Shown in pieces: positions 36,367 through 45,725 of a stretch of 64,000 nucleotides of DNA. The DNA lies in contig JADKKC010000011.1 of the NCBI GenBank assembly GCA_016720685.1, positions 1 to 64,000 on the forward strand, written 5' to 3'. The position numbers and the translations under genes are program-made. The stretch comes from Zoogloea sp. GTDB taxonomy: Bacteria > Pseudomonadota > Gammaproteobacteria > Burkholderiales > Rhodocyclaceae. Below the pieces are notes generated by a model. That model did not search any database. It saw only the letters and a list, made by a program, of their open reading frames with translations, and was not told where the DNA came from. Numbering within the stretch: the first letter of the stretch is position 1; the number at the start of each line of letters is the position of its first letter.

Positions 36367-36433
36367 CGACGGGAGTGTAGCTTGCACGGAACCCCGCGGA
36401 ATCAACGGGGCGTGGCTTGAGCATGCCGGAATT

Positions 36434-36466
36434 GAAAAAATCAAAGCCCCCGAACAGCGGAGGCTT
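36434..36466 (-). terminator. Rho-independent terminator after the YdcH-like gene
   Basis: On the minus strand the stem AAGCCTCCGC/CGGGGGCTT (one mismatch) with a short TGTT loop is followed by TGATTTTTT, about 60 bases after the YdcH-like stop. Confidence 0.7.
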
Positions 36467-36528
36467 GAAGGTTTATCCGTAGTGCGGGCGCTCTCAAGCG
36501 CTCTTTTTCTTGCAGAACAGACAACCGG

Positions 36529-36771
36529 TCAATTGACCGGGGAACTCTTCAACATGCCATGGAGCTCGTCTTTCAGTTTCAGGCGGCGCTTCTTGAGTTC
36601 TTCGAGTTCGAAGTCCGTTGCGATTTCGGCCTGAACCTCAACACGCACCACGTTGCGGTTTACGTCGTGGTATTCATCAAAAAGCCGTGCGAAGTGTCCG
36701 TTGGACATTTTAAGTACATGAATCTGCTCGCGGTATTCGGGGAATTCGTGGTTCAGATCGTGTTGCTCCAT
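36529..36771 (-). CDS. YdcH/DUF465-family small protein
   Basis: An 80-residue, highly charged, helical protein: an N-terminal HEFPEYREQIHVLKMSNGHF segment, ARLFDEYHDVNR, and a C-terminal ELEELKKRRLKLKDEL helix. This is the DUF465 (YdcH) pattern; the function is not established. The ribosome site GGGAGG lies 8 bases upstream of the ATG. It is transcribed alone between aroC and the MFS gene and has its own terminator. Confidence 0.9.
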   Translation of the reverse strand: MEQHDLNHEFPEYREQIHVLKMSNGHFARLFDEYHDVNRNVVRVEVQAEIATDFELEELKKRRLKLKDELHGMLKSSPVN

Positions 36772-36855
36772 GCATTACCTCCCGGCTCGTATTGAAGACT
36801 GAAATGTCGTACGAACTACTTTACACCTCTGAAATCGGCCGAAAGTTGACCGGGG

Positions 36856-37995
36856 TCAATTTCGCGAGGTAGGCGACGGCACAGCCTGCACACCAGACGG
36901 CGCCAGCCCCGCGACCTGCGGAGTCGAACAGACGACGTCGCCGTTCTGGGCGCGATGGCGCAGGGCATGGTCAATCAGCACAATGGCCAGCATGGCTTCG
37001 GCAATCGGCGTGGCACGGATGCCGACACAGGGATCATGGCGGCCGTGGGTATTGACGACGACCGGATTGCCGGCCTTGTCGATGGTATGGCGATCAAGGC
37101 GCGTGCTTGCGGTGGGCTTGATCGCCATGCTGACAGTGATGTCCTGACCAGTGGAAATGCCGCCAAGCACGCCACCAGCATTGTTGGACAAAAAGCCTTC
37201 CGGCGACATTTCGTCGGAATGGTCGGTTCCAAGCTGGGAGACGCTGGCGAAACCCGCGCCGATCTCAACGCCTTTCACCGCGTTGATGCTCATCATGGCG
37301 TAGGCGATATCAGCGTCGAGGCGGTCGTACACCGGTTCGCCCCAGCCCACCGGCACGCCGGTGGCCATCACGTTAATTCGCGCGCCAACCGAATCACCGG
37401 ACTTCCGCAGTTCATCCATGTAGCTCTCGAGCTTCGGCACGATGGCCTGGTTAGGTGCAAAAAAGCTGTTGCTGTCGACCTCGTCCCACGCGGCAAAGGG
37501 AATCTCGATCGGCCCGAGTTGGGCCATATAGCCGCGAATCACGATACCGAAACGCTCGAACAGCCACTTGCGGGCGATCGCTCCGGCAGCCACGCGCACG
37601 GCGGTTTCGCGGGCAGAAGAGCGGCCACCACCACGGTAGTCGCGGATGCCGTATTTCTGCCAGTAGGCGTAGTCGGCGTGTCCGGGCCGGAAGCTTTCGG
37701 CAATGTTGCCGTAGTCTTTGGAGCGCTGGTCCTGGTTGCGGATCAGCAAGGAAATCGGAGTTCCGGTGGTCACGCCCTCGAAAACACCGGAGAGGATCTC
37801 GACGGTGTCCGGCTCGCGCCGCTGGGTGACGTGACGAGAGGTGCCGGGCTTGCGCCGATCAAGCTCTGCCTGGATGTCGGCCTCGCTGATTGCCAAGCCC
37901 GGCGGGCAGCCGTCCACCACGCAACCGATGGCGGGACCGTGGGATTCGCCGAAGGAGGTGACGCAAAAAAGCGTGCCGAGCGTATTACCGGACAT
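36856..37995 (-). CDS. aroC: Chorismate synthase
   Basis: Last step of the shikimate pathway: makes chorismate from EPSP using reduced FMN. The 379 residues start MSGNTLGTLFCVTSFGESHG, and carry the family signatures GESHGPAIGCVVDG (about 16-29) and YRGGGRSSARETA (about 120-132). The C-terminus is slightly longer than in E. coli. It lies 100 bases after ilvN on the same strand. Confidence 0.98.
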   Translation of the reverse strand: MSGNTLGTLFCVTSFGESHGPAIGCVVDGCPPGLAISEADIQAELDRRKPGTSRHVTQRREPDTVEILSGVFEGVTTGTPISLLIRNQDQRSKDYGNIAESFRPGHADYAYWQKYGIRDYRGGGRSSARETAVRVAAGAIARKWLFERFGIVIRGYMAQLGPIEIPFAAWDEVDSNSFFAPNQAIVPKLESYMDELRKSGDSVGARINVMATGVPVGWGEPVYDRLDADIAYAMMSINAVKGVEIGAGFASVSQLGTDHSDEMSPEGFLSNNAGGVLGGISTGQDITVSMAIKPTASTRLDRHTIDKAGNPVVVNTHGRHDPCVGIRATPIAEAMLAIVLIDHALRHRAQNGDVVCSTPQVAGLAPSGVQAVPSPTSRN

Positions 37996-38095
37996 GGGGA
38001 ACTCGCGAAGACGTGAATTAGGAATTGGACTGCCAGACTGGCGGAGAAGTCTAGCACGCCGCCGGCTCGGGGCCGGCAGCGCAGGTATTGCAGAC

Positions 38096-38443
38096 TTACT
38101 GGAAGAACTCGTCGAGACGACCGAAAACCGGATGCTCGCCAGCGTGCTTATTCACGTAGAGGACATCCTCAAGCTTTTCAACTTGCTTGATCATCTTCTC
38201 GAGGCGCTGGTCTTCAAAGACCAGCAGCCAGATCCGGCTGGTGCTGCCTGTACCAACCGGCATGCACAGGATGCCTTCAACGTTGAAGGCGCGCCGGGCA
38301 AACAGACCGCAGATGTGGCTCATCACACCCGGGTGGTTGGCAACGCCGAGTTCCAGCACAACCTTGTGGAAGCCGTTGTGCTCGGGCACCTCGGGAATAA
38401 ACTCGGACAGCGGTTTGGTGGCAGAAGTGTTCTGTTCGGACAT
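38096..38443 (-). CDS. ilvN: Acetolactate synthase regulatory subunit, IlvN type
   Basis: Small ACT-domain subunit that confers valine feedback on the IlvB catalytic subunit. The 115 residues include NHPGVMSHICGLFARRAFNV and the IWLLVFEDQRLEKMI segment, which match the short E. coli IlvN rather than the longer IlvH. It starts 18 bases after ilvB. The type of regulatory subunit fits the valine-rich leader upstream of ilvB. Confidence 0.94.
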   Translation of the reverse strand: MSEQNTSATKPLSEFIPEVPEHNGFHKVVLELGVANHPGVMSHICGLFARRAFNVEGILCMPVGTGSTSRIWLLVFEDQRLEKMIKQVEKLEDVLYVNKHAGEHPVFGRLDEFFQ

Positions 38444-38461
38444 CGTGTTGTCTCCTCGGGC

Positions 38462-40126
38462 TCAGCCGATCATCTCGGAATTGGCGGCGCCCGGCGGCAC
38501 CATCGGGTAGACGAATTCGTTCGGATCGATCGTCGCATGGATCAGGCAGGGGCCCGGCGTAGTGAGGGCTTCGGCCAGGGTTGCCCGCGGGTTCGGAGCC
38601 GGATCGAGATCCACTGCACGCATGCCGAAGCCTTCGGCGATCTTCAGGAAATCAGTGGGCCGCTCGTAACGGGAAGCCATGATGCGCTTGCCGTAGAACA
38701 TGCTCTGCTGTTGATGCACCAAGCCAAGGGACTGGTTGTTGAAGAGGACGATCTTGACGTTGACGTCTTCCTGGGCAGCGGTGGCCATTTCCTGGATGTT
38801 CATCTTGAGGCTGCCGTCACCCGAGAAGCACACCACGGTGCGATCCGGTGCAGCCAGCGCGGCGCCAATGGCAGCCGGAAAGCCAAAACCCATCGTGCCG
38901 AGGCCGCCCGAGTTGAGCCACTGGCGGGAGCGGCGGAACGGGTAGGCCTGGGCCACCCACATCTGGTGCTGGCCGACATCGCTGGTGATGATCGCACTGT
39001 CGTCGAGACAGTTGGCCACCGCATGAATGAGGCCATAGGGCGAGCGGGGATTGTCGACGCCCGGCATGGCCAGCGGGAAGCGGCCCTTCAGGCTTTCGAC
39101 ATGGGACAGCCAGCGCTTGCGCAGCTGGGGCTTGACTCGCGGCAGCAGCTCGGAGAGCACCTGCCCCACATCGCCGGCGATGGCAACGTGGGCGTCCTTC
39201 ACCTTGTGCAGCTCGGACCGATCGATGTCGATGTGGATGATCCTGGCGTTCGGACAGAACTCGGCCGTCTTGCCGATGGCGCGATCGTCGAAACGGGCGC
39301 CGACGCAAATCAGCAGGTCGGCCTCTTCAAGCACATAGTTGGTGTAGCGGGCGCCGTGCATGCCCAGCATGCCGAGGGACAGCGGGTGATCCATCGGCAT
39401 TGCGCCGAGGGCCATCAGCGTCATGGTGGTGGGCAGCGAAGCCTGCTCGGCCAGCGTGACCGCCATGTGCGCGGCGCCGGAGTGGATCACGCCGCCGCCC
39501 AGGTAAAGCACCGGACGCTCGGCGGCTTCGATCAGCTTCGCCGCTTCCTCAACCGCAGCGATGTCGAAACTCGGAGCGGCATCGGGCACCACGACGTCGG
39601 GGTATTCCTCGAAGCTGACCATCTGGTTCTGGACGTCCTTCGGCACATCGATGAGCACCGGGCCGGGCCGGTCGGACATGGCAATGCGGAAGGCCGCCGG
39701 AACGACGTCAAGCAGATCCTTGGCCGAGCGGACCAAAAAGTTGTGCTTGGTGATCGGAATCGTCAGGCCGTAGGTATCGACCTCCTGGAAGGCGTCGGTG
39801 CCGATCATTGACAGCGGAACCTGGCCAGTCAGGGCGATCATCGGAATCGAGTCGAGCTTGGCATCAGCGATGGCCGTCACCAGGTTGGTCGCGCCGGGGC
39901 CACTGGAGGCCAGACAGACTTCGGGCCGGCCGGACACCCGGGCCATACCCTGGGCGATGAAGCCGGCGCCCTGCTCATGACGACACAGGACGTGGTGGAT
40001 CTGCTCGCTCTTGGACAGAGCGTCATACATCGGCAAGGCCGCACCGCCGGGAACACCGGCGATCGTGCGGATATCTTGCCGTTCGAGCAGCTTCACAATC
40101 AGCTCTGCTCCAGTCATTTGCATCAT
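38462..40126 (-). CDS. ilvB: Acetolactate synthase large subunit, IlvB type
   Basis: ThDP enzyme that condenses two pyruvates to acetolactate, the first common step of valine and leucine synthesis. The ATG at 40126 (MMQMTGAELIVKLLERQDI, 554 residues) has AGGAG 7 bases upstream; the open frame extends to 40189 but through the attenuator. Motifs: the catalytic Glu in HEQGAGFIAQGMARVSG, and the ThDP/Mg site GDGSLKMN. It is preceded by a leader peptide and terminator (40181-40326). Confidence 0.96.
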   Translation of the reverse strand: MMQMTGAELIVKLLERQDIRTIAGVPGGAALPMYDALSKSEQIHHVLCRHEQGAGFIAQGMARVSGRPEVCLASSGPGATNLVTAIADAKLDSIPMIALTGQVPLSMIGTDAFQEVDTYGLTIPITKHNFLVRSAKDLLDVVPAAFRIAMSDRPGPVLIDVPKDVQNQMVSFEEYPDVVVPDAAPSFDIAAVEEAAKLIEAAERPVLYLGGGVIHSGAAHMAVTLAEQASLPTTMTLMALGAMPMDHPLSLGMLGMHGARYTNYVLEEADLLICVGARFDDRAIGKTAEFCPNARIIHIDIDRSELHKVKDAHVAIAGDVGQVLSELLPRVKPQLRKRWLSHVESLKGRFPLAMPGVDNPRSPYGLIHAVANCLDDSAIITSDVGQHQMWVAQAYPFRRSRQWLNSGGLGTMGFGFPAAIGAALAAPDRTVVCFSGDGSLKMNIQEMATAAQEDVNVKIVLFNNQSLGLVHQQQSMFYGKRIMASRYERPTDFLKIAEGFGMRAVDLDPAPNPRATLAEALTTPGPCLIHATIDPNEFVYPMVPPGAANSEMIG

Positions 40127-40180
40127 CGAATTTCTCCTAGGGGCTGGGGAGCCGCAGTGCAGTCCGGGCCGGGGCGCAAC

Positions 40181-40218
40181 AAAAGACAAAACCCCCGCCG
40201 GTTGCGCGCCGGCGGGGG
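40181..40218 (-). terminator. Attenuator terminator of ilvBN
   Basis: On the minus strand a perfect 10-bp stem CCCCCGCCGG / CCGGCGGGGG with a 7-base loop is followed by TTTTGTCTTTT. It begins about 30 bases after the leader peptide stop and ends 55 bases before the ilvB start, the place expected for a transcription attenuator. Confidence 0.9.
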
Positions 40219-40248
40219 TCTGAATTCTTTAACGACTACCTGGGACCC

Positions 40249-40326
40249 TTACGACGCGCGCTTACCTACGCTTACTACGCGTACTACTACGACGTCGACA
40301 GGCAGGAATCTCGCAATTCGGGTCAT
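40249..40326 (-). CDS. ivbL: ilvBN leader peptide (valine-rich)
   Basis: A 25-codon open frame starting ATG ACC CGA, with the valine-rich stretch VDVVVVRVVSV (8 Val in 12 codons counting from the first). It ends just before the terminator at 40181-40218. This is the design of the ivbL leader of enterobacterial ilvBN: scarce charged tRNA-Val stalls the ribosome in the Val codons and prevents terminator formation. The frame is intact and too short for most gene callers. Its sequence differs from the E. coli leader, so it is recognised by design and position. Confidence 0.85.
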   Translation of the reverse strand: MTRIARFLPVDVVVVRVVSVGKRAS

Positions 40327-40360
40327 GGGGTCACTAAGTCATGTACAGGACTACCTGCGA

Positions 40361-40389
40361 ATTATTCTCACACCGCCCCGAAAACACAA
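40361..40389 (-). promoter_or_regulatory. Probable sigma-70 promoter of the ilvBN leader
   Basis: On the minus strand -35 TTGTGT (40384-40389) and -10 AATAAT (40361-40366, 5 of 6 to consensus) are separated by 17 bases. Transcription would start about 25-30 bases before the leader peptide ATG. The -35 match is weak. Confidence 0.55.
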
Positions 40390-40428
40390 GTGATTTTTGC
40401 ACTGCACCAGCCGCTTCCGCACAAAACC

Positions 40429-42105
40429 TCAAGCATTGCCAGAGGCGTCACGCAGCACACGGCGCAGGATTTTGCCCACATTGCTCTTGGGCAGCTCGTC
40501 CCTGAACTCAACAAACCTCGGCACCTTGTAGCCGGTCAGTCCGGCCCTGCAATGTGCAATCAGCGCCTCGGCGGTCAGTTTCGGATCCTTCCGGACGACA
40601 AATATTTTCACCGCCTCGCCAGAATGCTCGTCCGGCACGCCCACCGCAGCCACCTCCATCACGCCCGGATGAGCAGCCACAACGTCTTCCACCTCGTTCG
40701 GATAAACGTTGAAGCCGGACACCAGGATCATGTCCTTTTTGCGGTCGACGATGCGCACAAAGCCGTCCGCATCGATGGTCGCCACATCCCCGGTACGCAG
40801 GTAACCGTCGTGGGTGAAAGCCCGGGCTGTGTCCTCCGGTCGCCTGTAGTAACCCTTCATCACCTGGGGACCACGTACGCAAAGCTCGCCGGACATACCC
40901 TGGGCAACTTCGTAGCCGTCATCGTCGCGCAAGCTGATGTCGGTGGACGAGATCGGCAAGCCGATGGAGTGGTTGAACTCGGGGAGATCCAGCGGATTGA
41001 TGCATACCGCAGGAGAGGTTTCGGTGAGCCCGTAGGCTTCCGAAAGGGGCTTCCCGCTGACTTTTTTCCAGCGCTCGGCAACCGCCTGCTGCACCGCCAT
41101 ACCGCCACCGAGAGCAACTTTCAGAGTCGAAAAATCCAGCTTTGCAAAATCGGGGTTGTTGAGCAGCGCATTGAAAAGTGTGTTGACACCGGTAATGACC
41201 GTAAAAGGGTACTTGCCCAATTCGGCAACAAAGCCGGGGATGTCCCGCGGATTGGTGATCAGCACGTTGGTCGCGCCGATCTTGAAGAAGGTCAGACAGT
41301 TCGCCGTCAGCGAAAAAATGTGATACAGCGGCAAGGCGGTAATAATGATCTCCACACCTTCCCGCACATAGGGGCTGATCCATGCATGCGCCTGCTGCAG
41401 ATTCGCCACGATATTGCCATGGGTCAGCATCGCCCCCTTGGCCACACCAGTTGTTCCGCCGGTGTATTGCAGATAGGCCAGATCGTCATGGGTGATTACT
41501 ACAGGCCTTAGCGGATGCGCCGCGCCGAGATCAAGCGCTTCGCGGAACGCCACGGAACCGGGAATACTCCAAGCCGGCACCATTTTTTTCACATGCCGGA
41601 CGACAAAATTGACCAGCAATGACTTGGGAAAACCAAGCATGTCACCCAGCCCGGTAACCACCACGTGTTTCAGCGAGGACGTGGCGGTCATCACTTCCTG
41701 CAATGTGTGGGCGAAGTTCTCGACGATGACGATCGCTTCGCAGCCTGCATCAGAAAGCTGGTGCTCAAGCTCACGGGCGGTATAAAGGGGATTAACGTTG
41801 ACCACCGTACAGCCAATCCGCAGGATTCCGAACATCGCGACCGGATACTGCAGGCAGTTGGGCATCATCAGGGCAACGCGCGCACCTTTCGCAAGCCCGA
41901 GTTCACCTTGCAGGTAACCGGCAAACTGGCGCGAAAACTCCTCAAGCTCTTCGTAAGTAATGGATTTACCCATGCAGACATAAGCCGTCTGCCCGGCGAA
42001 CTTGCGGACGCCCTTGTCAAAGAGATCGGCCAACGAGGAAAACTCGCCAGTATCGATCTCGGCAGGCACGCCAGGGGGATAGCTTTTCAGCCAAATCTTG
42101 TCCAT
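40429..42105 (-). CDS. fadD: Long-chain acyl-CoA ligase (FadD-like)
   Basis: An AMP-forming acyl-CoA synthetase of 558 residues, about the length of E. coli FadD (561). The ATP loop is LQYTGGTTGVAKGAMLTH (about 210-227), followed by SEAYGLTETSP, YLRTGDVATID and VDRKKDMILVSGFNVYPNEVE with the C-terminal catalytic Lys in KSNVGKILRR. The start MDKIWLKSYPPGVP has GGAG upstream. Fatty acid activation for beta-oxidation is the likely role; chain length was not determined. Confidence 0.92.
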   Translation of the reverse strand: MDKIWLKSYPPGVPAEIDTGEFSSLADLFDKGVRKFAGQTAYVCMGKSITYEELEEFSRQFAGYLQGELGLAKGARVALMMPNCLQYPVAMFGILRIGCTVVNVNPLYTARELEHQLSDAGCEAIVIVENFAHTLQEVMTATSSLKHVVVTGLGDMLGFPKSLLVNFVVRHVKKMVPAWSIPGSVAFREALDLGAAHPLRPVVITHDDLAYLQYTGGTTGVAKGAMLTHGNIVANLQQAHAWISPYVREGVEIIITALPLYHIFSLTANCLTFFKIGATNVLITNPRDIPGFVAELGKYPFTVITGVNTLFNALLNNPDFAKLDFSTLKVALGGGMAVQQAVAERWKKVSGKPLSEAYGLTETSPAVCINPLDLPEFNHSIGLPISSTDISLRDDDGYEVAQGMSGELCVRGPQVMKGYYRRPEDTARAFTHDGYLRTGDVATIDADGFVRIVDRKKDMILVSGFNVYPNEVEDVVAAHPGVMEVAAVGVPDEHSGEAVKIFVVRKDPKLTAEALIAHCRAGLTGYKVPRFVEFRDELPKSNVGKILRRVLRDASGNA

Positions 42106-42333
42106 GTTGTCTCCTTTGTAGTTGGTATACAGGCCCAACCGGATTCTCGAGTGCTGCCAAGCAGCCCTGTCCGGCTGGAACCCTGCCCTCCCCAGGCAGA
42201 CCGGCGCCCTGATGCACCGCTTTCCAACATACTTTTCGACTGGCGTTCATACGCCTTGTTATCAGGCTGCGTCGCCCCCCTGCGCAGCGCAGCCCGCTAC
42301 AGCTTCAGTGCATTTACGTCACCCCTGCACGGG

Positions 42334-42783
42334 TCAGGCCTTGCCCTCCTCCGCCGGCCAGTTACGGATGTAGTTTTTCAACATGCGGTTCTCAAAGCTC
42401 TGCTCTTCGAGCACCGCCTTTGCCACATCGTGAAAAGACACAACACCCATCAGCGTCGTGCCGTCCATCACTGGAAGGTAACGCTGGTGATGATCAACCA
42501 TCAGCCGGCGCAGTTCGTCCATCTCCATATTCAGCGCGGCAGCCACCGGATTCTTGAGCATGGCCTCCCCGACCGGCATCGCTTGCCATTCGGCTCCCGC
42601 CTTCTGGGTTGCCAGAAGCACCTCCCGGAAGGTCATCATGCCGACCATGCTTCCCTTGTCAAAAACAACCAGCGAGCCGACGTCCTGCTCGGTCATCACA
42701 GCAACGGCTTCGGCAAGGGTCTTGGTAGACGAAACCGTAAAGAGAACCTTGCCCTTGATCGCCAGAATTTCACTAACCAGCAT
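42334..42783 (-). CDS. CBS-domain pair protein
   Basis: A 149-residue protein made almost wholly of two CBS motifs (about residues 5-60 and 75-130; ALNMEMDELRRLMVDHHQRY, LPVMDGTTLMGVVSFHDV), with a short C-terminal helix. CBS pairs bind adenosine nucleotides and act as energy sensors. No partner domain is fused, so the target is unknown. It lies between fdxA and the acyl-CoA ligase on the same strand but with long gaps on both sides, so it is probably a single-gene unit. Confidence 0.88.
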   Translation of the reverse strand: MLVSEILAIKGKVLFTVSSTKTLAEAVAVMTEQDVGSLVVFDKGSMVGMMTFREVLLATQKAGAEWQAMPVGEAMLKNPVAAALNMEMDELRRLMVDHHQRYLPVMDGTTLMGVVSFHDVAKAVLEEQSFENRMLKNYIRNWPAEEGKA

Positions 42784-42969
42784 TTTTTTTCCTTTGGATG
42801 GCGTCTAATCGCCCGATTCAACTCAGCTTTTGATGGTATTCGATTGCCCACTCGGAGAGAAGCCTCCAGGAATAAGGGCTTACCCGAGCTTGCGCCAAGC
42901 GTCGACGCCTCCCCTGGCGAGTGGGGATGGATCATCATGCCCCCGAGCTGGCCAGTCGCAAGCGACCGG

Positions 42970-43293
42970 TCAGCGCTCGAGCAGCTTGAGCTTGTCCTTT
43001 ACGCCACGCCAGTCATCGGCATCGGCTGGCGGCTCCTTGCGTTCGACGATGGGCGTCCACTTGACTGCCAGCTCAGCGTTCAACGCGATGAAGGCTTGCT
43101 GGTCGGACGGCACATCATCCTCGGCAAAAATAGCCTCGGCCGGGCATTCCGCAACGCACAGGGTGCAATCGATGCACTCATCCGGGTCGATCACCAGAAA
43201 GTTGGGGCCTTCGCGGAAACAATCGACCGGGCATACATCGACGCAGTCGGTGTACTTGCAGCGGATGCAATTTTCGGTGACGACATAGGTCAT
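42970..43293 (-). CDS. fdxA: Ferredoxin FdxA, 7Fe type
   Basis: A 107-residue small electron carrier with one 3Fe-4S and one 4Fe-4S cluster. The N-terminal CIRCKYTDCVDVCPVDCF and the second CIDCTLCVAECPAEAI give the 7Fe pattern, and the length equals that of the FdxA family. The start is the ATG at 43293 (MTYVVTENCIRCKY); the open frame further upstream has no homology. It is divergent from trxA. Confidence 0.96.
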   Translation of the reverse strand: MTYVVTENCIRCKYTDCVDVCPVDCFREGPNFLVIDPDECIDCTLCVAECPAEAIFAEDDVPSDQQAFIALNAELAVKWTPIVERKEPPADADDWRGVKDKLKLLER

Positions 43294-43631
43294 GGGACAA
43301 CTCCTGGTCTTTGTGCTGACGGCCGCCCACGGGCGCGTGTATCCACAGCGGACTGAAAAATTTTCGTACCCCTGAAATATACCCCATGCCCCGCCCAAAA
43401 ACAGGCCCTGCGCCAACGTCGGGCATGGGCCCTGGAAGCCGCTTCAATCTGTAACATCGCTACCACAAATTGAATTCGTTGGCGAGAAAAGCACTTTTCT
43501 TGCAGGAGAATATTCGCTAGGATTCTGGTACCAGCATCTGATTGCACGGACTTTGCAGCTCTGGCCACTCTGGAGCTGTCCTTCCCTTCCCGGCAATACC
43601 CACAAATATCCCATTGAATCTGCGAGGAACC
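43294..43631. other. Intergenic region between fdxA and trxA
   Basis: About 340 bases between divergent genes, so both promoters should lie here. Part near 43440-43530 is AT-richer, but no promoter could be assigned with confidence. No gene was recognised. Confidence 0.5.
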
Positions 43632-43958
43632 ATGAGCGAACATATCCATTACGTCACCGATGCGAACTTCGAAGCCGAAGTTCTGCAATCCACTAGCCCT
43701 GTATTGGTCGACTACTGGGCTGAATGGTGCGGTCCCTGCAAAATGATTGCACCGATCCTCGATGACGTAGCGAAGGAATACAATGGAAAACTCAAGGTCG
43801 CCAAGCTGAACATCGACGAAAACCAGGAAACCCCCGCCAAATACGGAATTCGTGGCATCCCCACCCTGATGCTGTTCAAGGGCGGCAACATCGAGGCGAC
43901 CAAGGTTGGCGCCCTCTCCAAGTCCCAGTTGGCCGCCTTCATTGACAGCCACCTGTGA
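43632..43958 (+). CDS. trxA: Thioredoxin 1
   Basis: General disulfide reductase, 108 residues. The redox site is WAEWCGPCKM (about residues 28-37) and the cis-Pro loop is IRGIPTLMLF. The start MSEHIHYVTDANFEAEV at 43632 gives the standard length. trxA followed by rho is a widely conserved proteobacterial pair; here the gap is 169 bases. Confidence 0.98.
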   Translation: MSEHIHYVTDANFEAEVLQSTSPVLVDYWAEWCGPCKMIAPILDDVAKEYNGKLKVAKLNIDENQETPAKYGIRGIPTLMLFKGGNIEATKVGALSKSQLAAFIDSHL

Positions 43959-44127
43959 GCAGGTTAGATTGAGTAAAGCTAGTCGTTAGCAACGCCGAGG
44001 TCATCCAGCCGATAACCTTGGCATCGCTTGTACAGTCCGAGCACTTTTGCTGCTGTACTCGCTGTGGCGAATCCGCCGCAGCCCACTCCTCTCCTTTTCC
44101 TTCCCCTCTCCCCCACCGCTGCCTGCC

Positions 44128-45387
<1,260 letters not shown>

Positions 45388-45725
45388 ACTTCGCATTCTT
45401 ATCGGCAAAGCGCGGCTCATCGGCCGAGTGACCGCGCTAGCAGGCTTGAGGCGTACCCGCCTCAGACCGATTTACCCCTTCAAACAAGAACTCGTCTGCA
45501 AGTAGCCGACAGCACTGCTCTCATTCATCCCTGTTCCAAATAGAGAGCCGTCAGGTAGCGACACGACAAGGGCCATCCCTGCAATACTTGAGCGAGGCAC
45601 CCGAAAAGCCTCTCATTCGAAGCCTGGCGACACTGCAGACCCACGTCGCCAGGCTCACCATCGGTCAGACAAGGGAGTTGCCAGGCATTTCGGGACATGC
45701 TGCTGGCTGGCAGCCTCGCCTGGAA
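45388..45725. other. Gene-free stretch between rho and the epd-like gene, with several hairpins
   Basis: Between two convergent genes. It holds three inverted repeats: AGCGCGG/CCGCGCT at 45409-45438, TGAGGCG-TACC-CGCCTCA at 45447-45464, and an 11-bp pair at 45621-45655. None has a clear T-run, so they may be Rho-dependent or RNA 3'-end structures. No protein-coding gene was recognised. Confidence 0.55.
45621..45655. repeat. 11-bp inverted repeat downstream of the epd-like gene
   Basis: AGCCTGGCGAC (45621-45631) and its perfect complement GTCGCCAGGCT (45645-45655), separated by 13 bases. It lies about 70 bases beyond the minus-strand gene's stop and could protect or end that transcript. Confidence 0.6.

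Noticed and set aside
36483..36512. GC hairpin followed by CTTTTTCTT on the plus strand
   Set aside because: It looks like a small terminator but no plus-strand gene leads into it, and the minus-strand gene already has a better one at 36434-36466.
37841..39811. A 656-codon open frame on the plus strand opposite aroC, ilvN and ilvB
   Set aside because: It spans three well-identified genes in the reverse direction and resembles no protein family.
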